Below, piece after piece: positions 1-10,281 of a stretch of DNA of 64,000 nt. How positions within the stretch are numbered: position 1 is the first letter of the stretch; each line of letters opens with the position of its first letter. Below the pieces are notes generated by a model. The model was not told where the DNA came from. It worked only from the letters and a program-made list of their open reading frames with translations, and made no database searches. The DNA is taken from contig JAIQDT010005476.1 of NCBI GenBank assembly GCA_021521415.1, forward strand, positions 1 to 64,000, in the 5' to 3' direction. The translations under genes and the position numbers were made by a program. The DNA is from Bidens hawaiensis. Its lineage: Eukaryota > Streptophyta > Magnoliopsida > Asterales > Asteraceae.

Positions 1-1
1 C

Positions 2-638
2 CTAACTACTTCAAGACCTGATATCATGTTTGATGTACGTGTGTGTGCAAGATTTCAGTCAAGTCCTAAGGTCTTTCACATGACAGCAGTCAAAAGGATC
101 TTTAGATACTTGAAGGGAAAGCCTGATTTGGGGATTTGGTACCCAAAGAACCAACCCTTTGACCTGATTGCTTATACTGACAGTGACTTTGATGGGTGCA
201 ACATGAGCAGGAAGTCAACCTCTAGTGGATGTCAATTTTTGGGAGACAGGCTAGTGTCTTGGCAGTGCAAGAAACAAACTATAGTGTCCATCTCAACTGC
301 TGAAGCTGAGTACATTGCTGCATCTGCCTGCCGTGCACAAGTTCTTTGGATTCAGAATCAAATGCTGGATTATGGTCTGAATTTCCTGAACACTCCTATT
401 TTCATTGATAATACTGCTGCATTTTTCATTGTTAAGAATCCAGTACAACATTCTAAGACCAAGCACATTGAAATTAGACATCATTTCATTAGGGATTGTA
501 ATGAAAAAGGTCTAATTGAGATGAAAAGAGTTGATACAAGTGATAATTTGCTGACCTATACATAAAACCACTTGATAGAATGAGGTTAAACTTTCTCTTG
601 AAAGCCCTGGGGATGATCAACTCAGATGAGGTCTGATT
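2..638 (+). pseudogene. copia pol fragment: RT tail and RNase H
   Basis: The open frame enters from the left edge and reads through typical copia motifs: [18 protein letters not shown], the RNase H block YTDSDFDGC, the AEAEYIA block, and the [16 protein letters not shown] block. It closely matches the end of the minus-strand pol at 22397-24124. After about 548 the frame is lost (stop at 563-565), but the last residues of pol, ALGMINSDE, are readable in another frame up to about 638. One small deletion explains the break. RNase H would remove the RNA template during reverse transcription. It is non-functional here as seen. Confidence 0.92.
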
Positions 639-2310
639 AATGATGTGTGCTCTATGTGCTAATTGACTATATTGATTAAGGTTCTAAGTTATTATTGTGT
701 ATGTTTGAATATGTTACCGTTTGATGTTCACTGATGAGTGCTTAATTGATTATCTGTATAACTTAGGTATATTTGATGCTTAGGTTAATGATCAGTGAAT
801 ATTAGTGATGTTAGGATAAGTGTTAAGAATGATTAATTTGCATGTGTGTGCTTATCTGATATCTTGACTATGTGATTTATCTAATATGATGTTGTTAGGA
901 TTTGGTAGACTATGCATTTTGTGAAGTCTGCTTGTTTTGATGATGTCATGATTAAGATTTGAATATGTTACTTTCTGTTAGAGTCAAAATATGTTTTTGT
1001 GTTAAAATTGCATGCTAAAATGAAATTTTCAAATGAATTTGCCTAAAACATTTTTGAAAAAAATAGAGCAAGTTAATTAATGGTGCAGAGATATGATAAG
1101 ATCAGTTCAAAGCTTTATAGAAGCTTAAAAAGATTTTTTTTAAATGAAAAGAATCAAAAATGTTACTTTTGCTTAAAATTACGTCGGTTGCTCAAGTTAG
1201 AAGGACATATACTTGCATATGTTTGAACCTGTCATCTATTTGTATATTCACAGGATTGCCATTCACCTAAAGACTGAAAGCATTCGGGGCAATTGTGATT
1301 TGATTTTTATTTTTCTAAATTCTTTAACTTAAAATTATGCCAATAACTCTTAGTTGGAGGGGCATATAGTCTCATATATGTTTGGTCCTGTTAACCACTT
1401 GTAGACATATGGGATAGCCATTTATCTGAGAACTAAGAGTGACTAGGGTGACTGAGTTTTAAAATGTGTTTTTCTAAATTGAGAAATGATAGTACATTGA
1501 CTATTTGGCCAATTATATGGATTTAATATGCTAAAAAGACACTTATACAGTCATTAACATGTATGGTTGCTTTCCCATGATGTGTAAAATCTAAGGTGAT
1601 ATTAACATAAAGAAACTGCTAAGCTTAATGTGGAGTTACATTGTTGTCTATGCATGTTCCAAGATACATCTATCCGAATGATAGGCAGAAAAATGAATAT
1701 CCAGTCATACACGAGCCCGTTGGTATTTGGTCCCCAAAATGAAGTACTTATTGAGAATGACAAAGAACACAAGTGAACAAAATGTACTGATTAAACAACA
1801 CAATGTTGTTATATATGTTCACAATCATATGATAAAAAAAAATTAAATAAAATCATAAGTTGTGTCATGAAAAAGTTTTTACCAAATATCCGGGGGTGAG
1901 AGCCAAATCGGGGTGATCTGAAGAAAGCCAAATAAGCCTTGAGAATAGATATGAAGCATTAGAAAGCAATATGTGTTATCCATTTAGTATTATGCATCTT
2001 AAATGAACCTTAATCATATCACTAAAGAAATAAAATTCATGCTAAGTCTAAACCTGCTGTTAACCTGTCTATACTGTCATAATAATGCTGAGAATGAAGT
2101 ATTGAGAAAGCAACTTAGTCAATATGATCCCATGATTGAGATCTTTTCATAAAAATAAAGAAAAATGATTTGAACGGAAAGATAACTGAAATTTGAACTT
2201 TTAATGCACCATTTGCTCTTAAACAATGTTTTTTAAAGATAAATATGTTTGACAATTGGTTTAAGAAAAAAAGAGTTGCATTTTACCTTCAAAAGGTCTG
2301 AATATGAATT
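639..2310 (+). other. conserved non-coding spacer downstream of pol
   Basis: There is no convincing reading frame over about 1.7 kb. Many blocks match the reverse complement of 20400-22396 in the minus-strand element. Examples are the blocks around 1250-1440 (GGATTGCCATT...), around 1895-1945 (the GGGGTGA...ATCGGGGTGATCTG stretch) and around 2030-2150. Non-coding sequence kept between two diverged copies may carry RNA signals such as packaging or structure. That function is inference. Confidence 0.7.
1180..1445 (+). repeat. imperfect ~165 bp tandem repeat in spacer
   Basis: Two diverged units lie in tandem. Unit one (about 1180-1285) reads GGACATATACTTGCATATG...GGATTGCCATTCACCTAAAGACTGAAAG. 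Unit two (about 1340-1445) reads GGGCATATAGTCTCATATATG...GGGATAGCCATTTATCTGAGAACTAAG. The minus-strand element shows the same doublet around 21395-21625, so the duplication predates the split of the two copies. Confidence 0.65.
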
Positions 2311-2319
2311 TTCGAGTAA

Positions 2320-3455
2320 GGTTTGATGTTTTATAACCTTTTCGAGCAAACTTAGACATTTTGGTTTAAGTTTATCCTTTTCGAGCATGCTTTGAAGTTT
2401 TTACATGTTTCGGGTAGAGTTTACTGTTTTACTTGAAATTTAACTTTCCTAGCAAGCTTGATATTTGTTTAAATCTGAATATGATGTTTCTAGCAAGCTT
2501 TTATATAGTTTATACTTTCTAGCATACTTAGCTGTTTTGATTGAAAGTACAACTGTTTCTAGCAAGCTATTTGATATGATTGATTACACTGTTCACTAGC
2601 AAGCTTTGTTGATTTCTAAACCTTCTAGCAAACTTAACTGTTTTATAGGCTGTTTAGGTCATACTAGCAAGCTTTGTGATTGAATTTGTTACTTCCAACA
2701 AGCTTTAATGTTTTTGGACTTTCTAGCACACTTAGGTGTTTTGTTTGACTGTTTGAACTTCTAGCAAGCTTTGTGATTGTAATTTTGAATGTGCTTAGAA
2801 TACTTGTTTCTGGTAAACTTTCATGTTTTAACTGTTATAAGTACTTGTCTAGCATAGTTCATAATTGTGAATTTGATTCTTTGAAATTACAAGTGTTTTC
2901 GGGCAAACCTAGTTTTCCGAGCACACTTTATGTTTCGGGCACACTTTGAATTCCTCAAGTGTTTCCTTAACATGCTTGGTAATTTCAAAACCTTACTTTT
3001 CGAGCACAATTTGTGTTTAGAGTCCTTCTCTAGCACACTTTGTATTCTTGAAGTATATCAAGCATACTTTGCTTCAAAGTATACTTGATTGAATATTCGT
3101 TAACTGTTTATGAAATTTCGAGTAAGGTTTGTGTTATTCAGAAATTTGAGCAAGCTTGACTTTAGAAATATGTCTAAGATATTATTTTGGGGCTCTTAAT
3201 TGATTCCCAGCAAGGTTGCATACTTGATATTTTATACTTGATTATTTGTCTTGTGATTCATTTCTCGAGCAGTCTTGTATTCGAGTAAGCTTCCTTCATT
3301 TTATTGACTTAGCTTTATTTCTAAATACTTTATAATTTCTGAAATAATTCTGGAACGAGCAAGCTTTGAAAAGGTGGAAAATACCTAGCAAGCTTTGTGA
3401 AAACTCACTTTTTCGTGAAAGGTTTACTAAACGAACTTTACCGAGCAAGATTTTA
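2320..3455 (+). repeat. array of degenerate AGCAAGCTT-type motifs
   Basis: By eye I count about 30 copies of a 13-15 bp motif with the forms tCTAGCAAGCTTTG, tTCGAGCACACTTTG and tTCGAGTAAGGTTTG, spaced about 20-60 bp apart and all in the same orientation. Between them the sequence is AT-rich and unremarkable. The same motif occurs in reverse complement at about 18770-20370 in the minus-strand element and inside the LTRs (for example 8845-9090 and 49310-49560). It is not a regular tandem repeat. It could be a binding-site cluster. Confidence 0.75.
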
Positions 3456-3545
3456 AATGAGAATATATTTAAATGGATAATGTTACTGTTTGACAGCTAT
3501 TTACTCTCTAAATGACATAATGCATTTAAAACCCACTTTCAAAAA

Positions 3546-3557
3546 GATATAAGAGAG
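3546..3557 (+). promoter_or_regulatory. TATA-like box upstream of env-like gene
   Basis: GATATAAGAGAG lies after CCCACTTTCAAAAA and is followed by a pyrimidine-rich stretch (tctctctctccttct). The minus-strand copy has GTATAAAAGAGG in the same context at about 18625-18637. The distance to the first intron-like donor is about 143 nt here and about 153 nt there. The conserved position in both copies supports a real internal promoter. No transcript data are available. Confidence 0.55.
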
Positions 3558-3690
3558 GGAGTTAAAGAAATTTTTACCACTTTCATCTCTCTCTCCTTCT
3601 ACTTTTGCTCTCGTTTCAGAATCCCAACCGACTTAATCAAATTAACTCAAATTCCTAACCCTAATTAACCTGCCCACACAATCCGACTCG

Positions 3691-3910
3691 GTAAGCATCA
3701 ATTAAGTGTTTTTCGACAATGATTATGTGACTATGGGCATTTAATCTTCATCTTTACTAACTCTTTGTTTCTTGTGTAGGTTATTAATTTGTCGAAGATC
3801 AGGTTCTTAAAGAAATTTCTTCTTATCTTCTTCAAATTATAACTTAAAACTATTCAAAGATATGAACTTTATAACTAATCTTTGCTTTGAATGTGTTTTC
3901 ATTTGAACAG
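3691..3910 (+). other. two candidate introns in leader of env-like gene
   Basis: Intron 1 would be 3691-3779 (CCGACTCG|GTAAGCAT ... TTGTGTAG|G). A 23 nt mini-exon follows at 3780-3802. Intron 2 would be 3803-3910 (ATCAG|GTTCTTAAAG ... TTGAACAG). The start codon follows two bases later, at 3913. The minus-strand copy has the same arrangement with intron lengths 93 and 109 and the same 23 nt mini-exon, and all four splice dinucleotides are kept. Splicing is inferred from conservation only. Confidence 0.5.
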
Positions 3911-3912
3911 AT

Positions 3913-6900
3913 ATGGCGGATGATGAACCGACATATCCCTTGGAGCACAAGCATAATATGTGTGCTCTAGTACAAGTGACTCCATATAATGAGGAGGTAT
4001 CTTATATGATCAGATGGCTCAAACGATCAAATATACCATTTGCATTAACAGAGTGCCCTGTTCTCTATCGAAATCATCTTTTAGATTTCTGGCGCTTAGC
4101 CAAATTACATGATGATATAAATGGTAGGCGTCTGGAAGCTGCCGTGGCCACTCACGAGATCAGGATTACTGAATGACTGATCCGTACATGCCTACAATCA
4201 CATGATGATGACCATAACCCAATAAACTTTACCACTGATCATTTGTTGAGGATTTTTACACAAACAATGGGTTATCAAGGGAACGTCAAAGAAGGACAGT
4301 TCCAGAAAGGCATGTTCCCAAACCTGTATAGGTTTTTGATTCACCACACCATTCAGGGCTTTGCCCCTAGGAAGGGATCATAGACTTATATGAGTTGGGA
4401 CATATCAAATGCAACAGTTGCTGTTGTATATGATCTTCCGTTCAACTTCTCAAGAATGATCATGTTGAGGAGGCCCGACAAAGAAAAGTTCTTAGTCTAT
4501 CCCAGATTCCTTCAAATTATCTTTAATAATGAATTGCAAGATTTTCATACTCTGGGAACAACTCATGTGCTCCAAAATCCAAATGTATATAAAAGTATTG
4601 GTAACTTGGCAAGCACAACGCCGATTAAATCCAGGAGCTGAGTTTGATATACTTCCTTGGTTGGTTAATCATAATGCAGATATTATGCCGGTTCCAGAGT
4701 TGATCTCTGAGGAGGAAGAGTAGGATGGTGAAGAAGTGGATGATGATTCTGATGGAGGAGATGGAGATATTGGAGGAGTTGGAGATGACATGGAAGTTGG
4801 AGAAAATGTTGCTGCTGATGCACAAGTTCACGGGGAGAATCAACCACTACCTACACCACCAGCCACACCACCTTCCTCACCACCACCATATGACCAAACT
4901 AACCAATCCCCACCCATCCAAACACCACCCACCTATGCCCAAAGCCAATCTAAAACCCAAGACCAAACCTTAACCCAACTGTTAACCCAAACACAAATCT
5001 TTATACATGACCTAATCCACCCACAATCCCAAACCATAAACCCTATACCCTCCACAAGTACCCAAAACCCACCTACTGATCCAATCCAACCTTTACCTGA
5101 ATTATTCCCTGATTCACCACCACAAACCTCTCCCTCCGGTACTTATTTGTTTCAAAGGAATATTGACTTGATATGTGAAAACTATGATTTGAAAAGGAAG
5201 AATGCAGAGGTATTGAAGGAAAATGCGGAGCTGAAGGAACAGTTGGCCCAAGCTTTACTAAAAATTCAAGCCCTGGAGGCTGAGGTTGAGAAGACCTCAC
5301 CTGTACCAAAAAAAGGGGATAATATCCCAGTAGCCACTGTTGTTAATGAAGAGATGACAAATGTTGAGGTAAATGTTGAGGCTGATGGGTTAAAGAACAT
5401 TTTGAATATGTATGATAGTGATGATGATGAAAGTGGTGTAAGAGGTATTGATGAAGACGGGTATGAAGGAGATGATTCGGATGGAGGTGAGCAAGAATAT
5501 GATGCCCATGAAGTAGTTTCAAAGAAGAAAGTTATAAATGTGGAAAGGGTGAATGAAGAAGAGAAGGAGACTGATGCTGAAATTGAATAATCAAACTACT
5601 GATAATATAGTGACTATAGAAGCAATATCAACTGATGCTATTGCTACTGATGTTTTGACTGATGCCATTGCCACTGATGTGATGGATGAGGGTGCAGCAA
5701 CTGAGGAACTGACCCTAACTGAACAAGAAACAAATGAAGAAATTTCCAAGAAGGTTAAGCATGATAAGGAGATGGAAGATTTGATGGATGATATTGATAA
5801 TTTCCCACCTGATTCAGAAGAGGAGAAAAGAAGGAAGGAGAAGGGAAAAATGATAGTTGAATCCGAATTTGATGATGAGCATGTTAATACAAAGGATGTG
5901 AATGTCGAGGATGAAGAAGATAAGGATGCTCAGGCTGCCAAGAGGCATGCAAGTATTGTAAATGAAAAATTGGATTGGGAATTTATTGCCCAAACCATGA
6001 CTGTTGAAGAATTGGCTGAGCAAGAAACACTAATTGAACAATCTAACATTGCCAAGACTTTTGATCAAGAAGGAAATGTGGAGCAAGAGGTGATTGAAGT
6101 ACTCATCAAAATTAAATAAGCTGAGGAAGTTGACAACACCTTAGCATTGGTTATAAGCAAGTTTGCTCAACCTGAAGCACCAACCACTACTAAAAAGGTT
6201 TCTGATGAAACTGATAATCAAATGGTGGTAGATGAGGCTGAAGAATCAATTACTGCACATCTTAGCAAGAAATGGATTGAATATGCAAAGAAACTTGCTG
6301 AGGAAGACAAAGGAAAAGGTGAAGAAGATGATCAGAAATTTGGAAAGAAATATACCAGGAAGAGGTGCAGATATAATGGCCGTGATCATAGTGATGATGA
6401 AGTGGATAAGAAAAAGGCTAAGAAGGATGGTGATCCTGAGTATTTTGTTGAAAGCCCTGTGATGGCTGTTCCTATTCAAGTGGTTATGCCTGATGCTAAA
6501 CCAGACATGTATGAACCTAGAATAGAAGCACTTAATGACTCAACTGAACAAGATGATGATACTGAAGTTGATGAAAGTGATGAGGATGATACTGATGATG
6601 ACAACAATGATGATGACAATGATGATGGTCAATGTGATAAGGTTGAAAAAGTTGATATTGTATCCCCTCAAATTGAACTAACTGATGAACAGAAGGCAAA
6701 TATACAATAAAGTCTGAATGAGGCAAGAAGGAATAATCCTTTGGTGATAAGTCTGATAAGACTTGGATATGGATTTGAAAATTTGGCTCCTTTATCTGCT
6801 GAGGAGTTGCAAAAGTTGATTAATAAGGAGGATTATGAAATCAGGAAGAGGGTTGAAAAGCAAAATACAGATTCCATGAAGTATAGAGAATATTTGAGAA

Positions 6901-8600
6901 GGCATGGTTTGAATGAAAAAGATTTGAGCAGAATGAGTTTCAATGATTTGGAAAGACACTAAAATTTGACTAGAGAAACTATAGAGAGAGAAGAGAAGGA
7001 AAGATTGGCTAAAGAAGTAAAACATACTTAAAAGATCAATGAATTGTCAAAAAGATTTGGTGGAAAGTGTAAATATTTTATTGATAGAGGAATGGCTCCA
7101 GAATTGGTTGACAGTTTGACAAAAGAAAAGGTTGAATCTCATTTTAGAAGACTATCCATGAAAGATCAACCAGAAACTTCTACCAAGAAACCAAGACTTG
7201 TAACTTTTGCTGAGAAGAGTAAGATTGAAAAAAAATGGGAAAATGAGCAGTTGGAGCTGTTGAACAGATTGATGGAGGCAAGGGGGAGACTCAGTGAACT
7301 TGAAGGTATGAGCAGAACAGACAAACTGGCTCTATACATGTCTGAAATTGAAAAAGATGATATGGAAAGAGCTGAAACCTCAAAATCTACTATCCCTGAA
7401 CAAGTCAAACCAGAACCTATAGAATACAAAGTTCAATGGGAAGATGAGGAGATGATCAAGACCCTGAAAGGAATAATGAAAAATAAGGGTATGAAAGAAA
7501 ATGCTTTCGATATGCTGGGAAAAGCACAATTGAAATAGTTGTTTCATGTAGAAAAGGCTGAATGGGAGACATTATTAAAAGAGGAAAGGAACCCCAGAAG
7601 TTTTGTTGCTGTACCTGGTGGAGTAAGGTTTGTACCAGCCGGTCAGCTTGTGGATGAAAATATGATGAATATGATTGGAAGATTATTCAGAGATGGAGGT
7701 GAATATCTTCTGGATCTGTTGAATATGCCAGTGGAGATGGTGATCTCCATGTATAAGAAGAAATTTGAAATAGTGGGGGCCACTAAACCTATGAAGTCTT
7801 TTCCATCAAGGCCCTCAGCTTCAAGAGGACAAAGCTCTACAACAAGAAATGAGCCAAGAAGAGCTGAACCACAAAGACAAGAAAGGCCACCAACTGATGT
7901 GGACCTACCAATAAAGCTCTTCTATGACTCTGTCTCTCACACATTGAAAGTGATAATGAAACGTAGAGAATTGAGAGAGATTATTTTTAAAGATGATTTT
8001 GCAGACTGCAAGAAAAAGCAACTTGAAAAGATGGCAACTCTGGAGTTGTATGACTACCACAACAGGAACAAACTTGCAGGTAGGCAACAAAATGAGCTGT
8101 CCAAGTATCTCAGAAGTGAAGCATGGATGCTATTCCCTTTGTTGAAACAAAAGAGGAAGTGAAACTTTTCCAAGTATGAAAAGACAAAGAGAGCCAAGAA
8201 ACTCAGTGACATAAAGCATGCTGAATTTGGCTACATCTCAAGAATCAAGAATAAAAACCCACTTTCCAATTTGAACACTTGCATCAGTATGAGAAGGCAA
8301 ATGACAAGGCCCAACCATGAATTCTAGAAGAATGGTAGGATTACCCAAATTGACTACAACAGAAATGATGATTCCTACATTCTTCGCAACTCTGATGGAG
8401 TTATCTTGGGTATTATCAAGACTGATGAAGATCTGACCTTTCTACAAGATAAAGATTTGAAAGACATAATGAAATGGAAACTTCCTGTGAACCATCCTCA
8501 TCAACATAAATTGTTTATCTTCTAGGAAAAGGCATGATTTGTAAGAGTGAATAGAAGACAAGCAGCCTCAAGCTCCAGAAGATGATGAAGATCTATTTTA
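3913..8600 (+). pseudogene. env-like third gene, coiled-coil protein (broken)
   Basis: The gene starts at ATG 3913 (MADDEPTYP). Similarity to 18254-13860 minus runs along its whole length. Order: a globular N-terminal region (to about 4720) with IPFALTECPVLYRNHLLDFW; a Pro/Thr/Gln-rich stretch (about 4840-5130); a coiled coil (about 5160-5290); long Asp/Glu-rich and Lys-rich charged regions (5350-7540); and a C-terminal part with NPLSNLNTC and SYILRNSDG. Stops lie at 4174, 4381 and 4721; frame changes occur near 4560-4620 and 5590. From 5553 to 8600 a single frame is kept with stops near 6117, 6708, 6960, 7029, 7536, 8160 and 8325. I see no signal peptide or membrane segment, so 'env-like' describes only its position. 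Function unknown. Confidence 0.8.
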
Positions 8601-8750
8601 GCTTAGGCTTTGCTTTGTAATGTCTATGGACAGAATTTGAACTTTGTAATATTTTGACTTTGTTATGTAATTTGACTTTTATTTGATGTGTATTTTTGAC
8701 TATGTGTATGTAACCTTAGGGTGTTTTGGTACAACTGAGGTGTTCCAATC
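8601..8750 (+). other. 3' untranslated stretch of env-like gene
   Basis: AT-rich sequence with several TTTGTAATG and TTTGACTTT-type words sits between the end of the env-like frame and the PPT. The reverse complement at 13711-13859 is clearly related (for example the shared CCTTTG...AATGTCT block). It could hold the polyadenylation region of the env-like transcript; no further signal can be proved. Confidence 0.4.
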
Positions 8751-8761
8751 TAGGGGGAGAT
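8751..8761 (+). other. polypurine tract
   Basis: TAGGGGGAGAT lies directly before the LTR start TGTTAGGTC. It is the plus-strand primer site for reverse transcription. The minus-strand element has the identical tract next to its 3' LTR (reverse complement at 13700-13710). Confidence 0.9.
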
Positions 8762-9906
8762 TGTTAGGTCAAAGATTTGACATGATATGACTTAAGGGAG
8801 ATTGGAATCTTCTCAACACTCCTCAAATATGGCTAAGTATGGATACCGAGCACACTTGGACCTCCTAGGAAGGTTTTACTTGTCCTAGCAAGGTATTTTG
8901 CTCTCCGAGAAAGATTATCTTCTTGAAGTCTTCTTAAGTGTGAATCCGAGCAGCGTTCACTTTGTCTAGCAAAGGTGTTCTTCAGTCGAGCATAGTTTTC
9001 TTACTAACAAACCCTTGACTAAACCAAGCTTATGAAGCCAAGTATTTGGAAGATCTAGCAAGGTTTGATTAATAAACAGTAGTCCGAGCATGCTTGTAGA
9101 AAGTTGATCAAGAAATATTCTATGTACTTTCTCTAGCAAAGTTCTACTCCGAGCAGGCTACAATGCTATCAACACAAGTCAAACAGTGTTACCAGCACAC
9201 TTGAGTTTGCTCAATAAGTTATTCATTAACAAAGAGTTGAAGAGATTCATGAAGAATAGTTTGCTCTTAGGACCATATCAAGCCAAGTTTTCTATGGTCA
9301 AAAAGATTGATGTCTTCTAGGTGAATATTTTCTAAGGAAAATATTCTAAGTAAAGTCTACCGGGAGAACTGTTCCCCAGCACACTTTGGTTACCAAGTCT
9401 ACTCAGAAATGACAAAAGATGCAAAGCTTACTCGAAGACTTGTTTTTACACTTATAATCTTTTGTATTATGTTTTTATGATTATGTATCAATCATTAGGG
9501 TTTCTAGAAGATAGGACAGCTGTCAGGAGGCAGGCCTATAAATAGAATGATCTAGGGCACGCCTCCTAATGATAAGCAGAGAACGGATAATCCTTTACAC
9601 TTTTCAAACCTACTAAATATTCCTGAATTTAGTGTGATGGCTGTCCTAAGAATTGTACGAATAAACATTCCTTACAGAAACCCTAATTGATTTTCATTTG
9701 TATGAATATTTCTATAAATGGAAATCTTTTGAGTTAATGTGTGTGTCTGTTGCATTGAAGCAACAATCTTGTGTGTTAGTGATTCCGCCGTTAACATATT
9801 TTTATTCTTACCTAAAATAGCAAGTCGTTAACCCTCTTGGCGACACATTACAGTGTGGGTTGCGATATTAATAGTGATTGATTGAGTGATCAAAACGGGA
9901 CCGACA
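8762..9906 (+). mobile_element. 3' LTR of + strand copia element (1,145 bp)
   Basis: The LTR starts TGTTAGGTCAAAG directly after the PPT and ends GGGACCGACA. It is clearly related over its length to the solo LTR at 49230-50316, and more distantly to the LTR pair at 12468-13699 and 27830-29061. A TATA box lies at 9537-9544. About 15 bp upstream of it is the palindrome GACAGCTGTC. The array motif (CCGAGCACACTTG, TCTAGCAAGG) recurs in the first 450 bp. The following bases ATGAA would be the target duplication, but the other flank is outside the window. Confidence 0.9.
9537..9544 (+). promoter_or_regulatory. LTR TATA box
   Basis: TATAAATA in the context AGGCC-TATAAATAGAAT. The same context is present in the other family LTRs: 28201-28210 (minus strand, intact), 12829-12850 (altered) and 50004-50011 (TATAAGTA). 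It would drive the genomic transcript; the start site should lie about 30 bp downstream. Confidence 0.7.
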
Positions 9907-10153
9907 ATGAAGAATAGGGTGATCGAGCCCTGTGTATGTTACTTGATGAGCTTGCATTAGATCGAGCTCACAAGTAGTGTTGGTAGTTTGGGTAAAATGA
10001 TGTGTAACTTAACTTGTGAACATGTAGTCTTTTGGATGTTTGTGATAACCTTGTAGGTACTTGTGAACTTTGATGAGTGGTTAAAGGTGTAGTATGTACT
10101 ACACCTAAATTTTCTAGGTTTTGGTAATTATATAACCCCCTCTTTTGGATGAT

Positions 10154-10186
<33 letters not shown>

Positions 10187-10281
10187 TTGTTATGAATGAT
10201 GCTATTTAATGTCTTAAAACTTTAGAAAATATTTCTTTTTCCAAAATTAACAAAATTATATTCTTTTCCTAAAAAGAAAAC
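9907..10281 (+). other. unassigned leader of gypsy element; hairpin and microsatellite
   Basis: No reading frame. It precedes the gypsy gag start and is probably leader or LTR remnant of that element, cut by the copia element ending at 9906. I do not find a primer binding site in it. It holds a hairpin with 9 bp arms (GGTGTAGTA-TG-TACTACACC, near 10086-10106) and a TA/TG microsatellite at about 10155-10188. Confidence 0.45.

Larger units (their letters stand above)
1..9906 (+). mobile_element. Ty1/copia Sirevirus-like element, 3' part, + strand
   Basis: Order seen: end of RT/RNase H, non-coding spacer, motif array, env-like gene, polypurine tract and 3' LTR. The same order appears on the minus strand at 12468-29061, where the element is complete, so this is a second, diverged member of the same family. 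The 5' LTR, gag and most of pol lie left of the window. A third gene between pol and the 3' LTR and an AGGGGGAGATTG-type PPT are known traits of the Sirevirus (Maximus) lineage. The lineage assignment is inferred from layout and protein similarity, not from a tree. Confidence 0.85.

Noticed and set aside
10140..10190. TA/TG microsatellite as a possible origin or regulatory site
   Set aside because: A simple repeat with no further signal.
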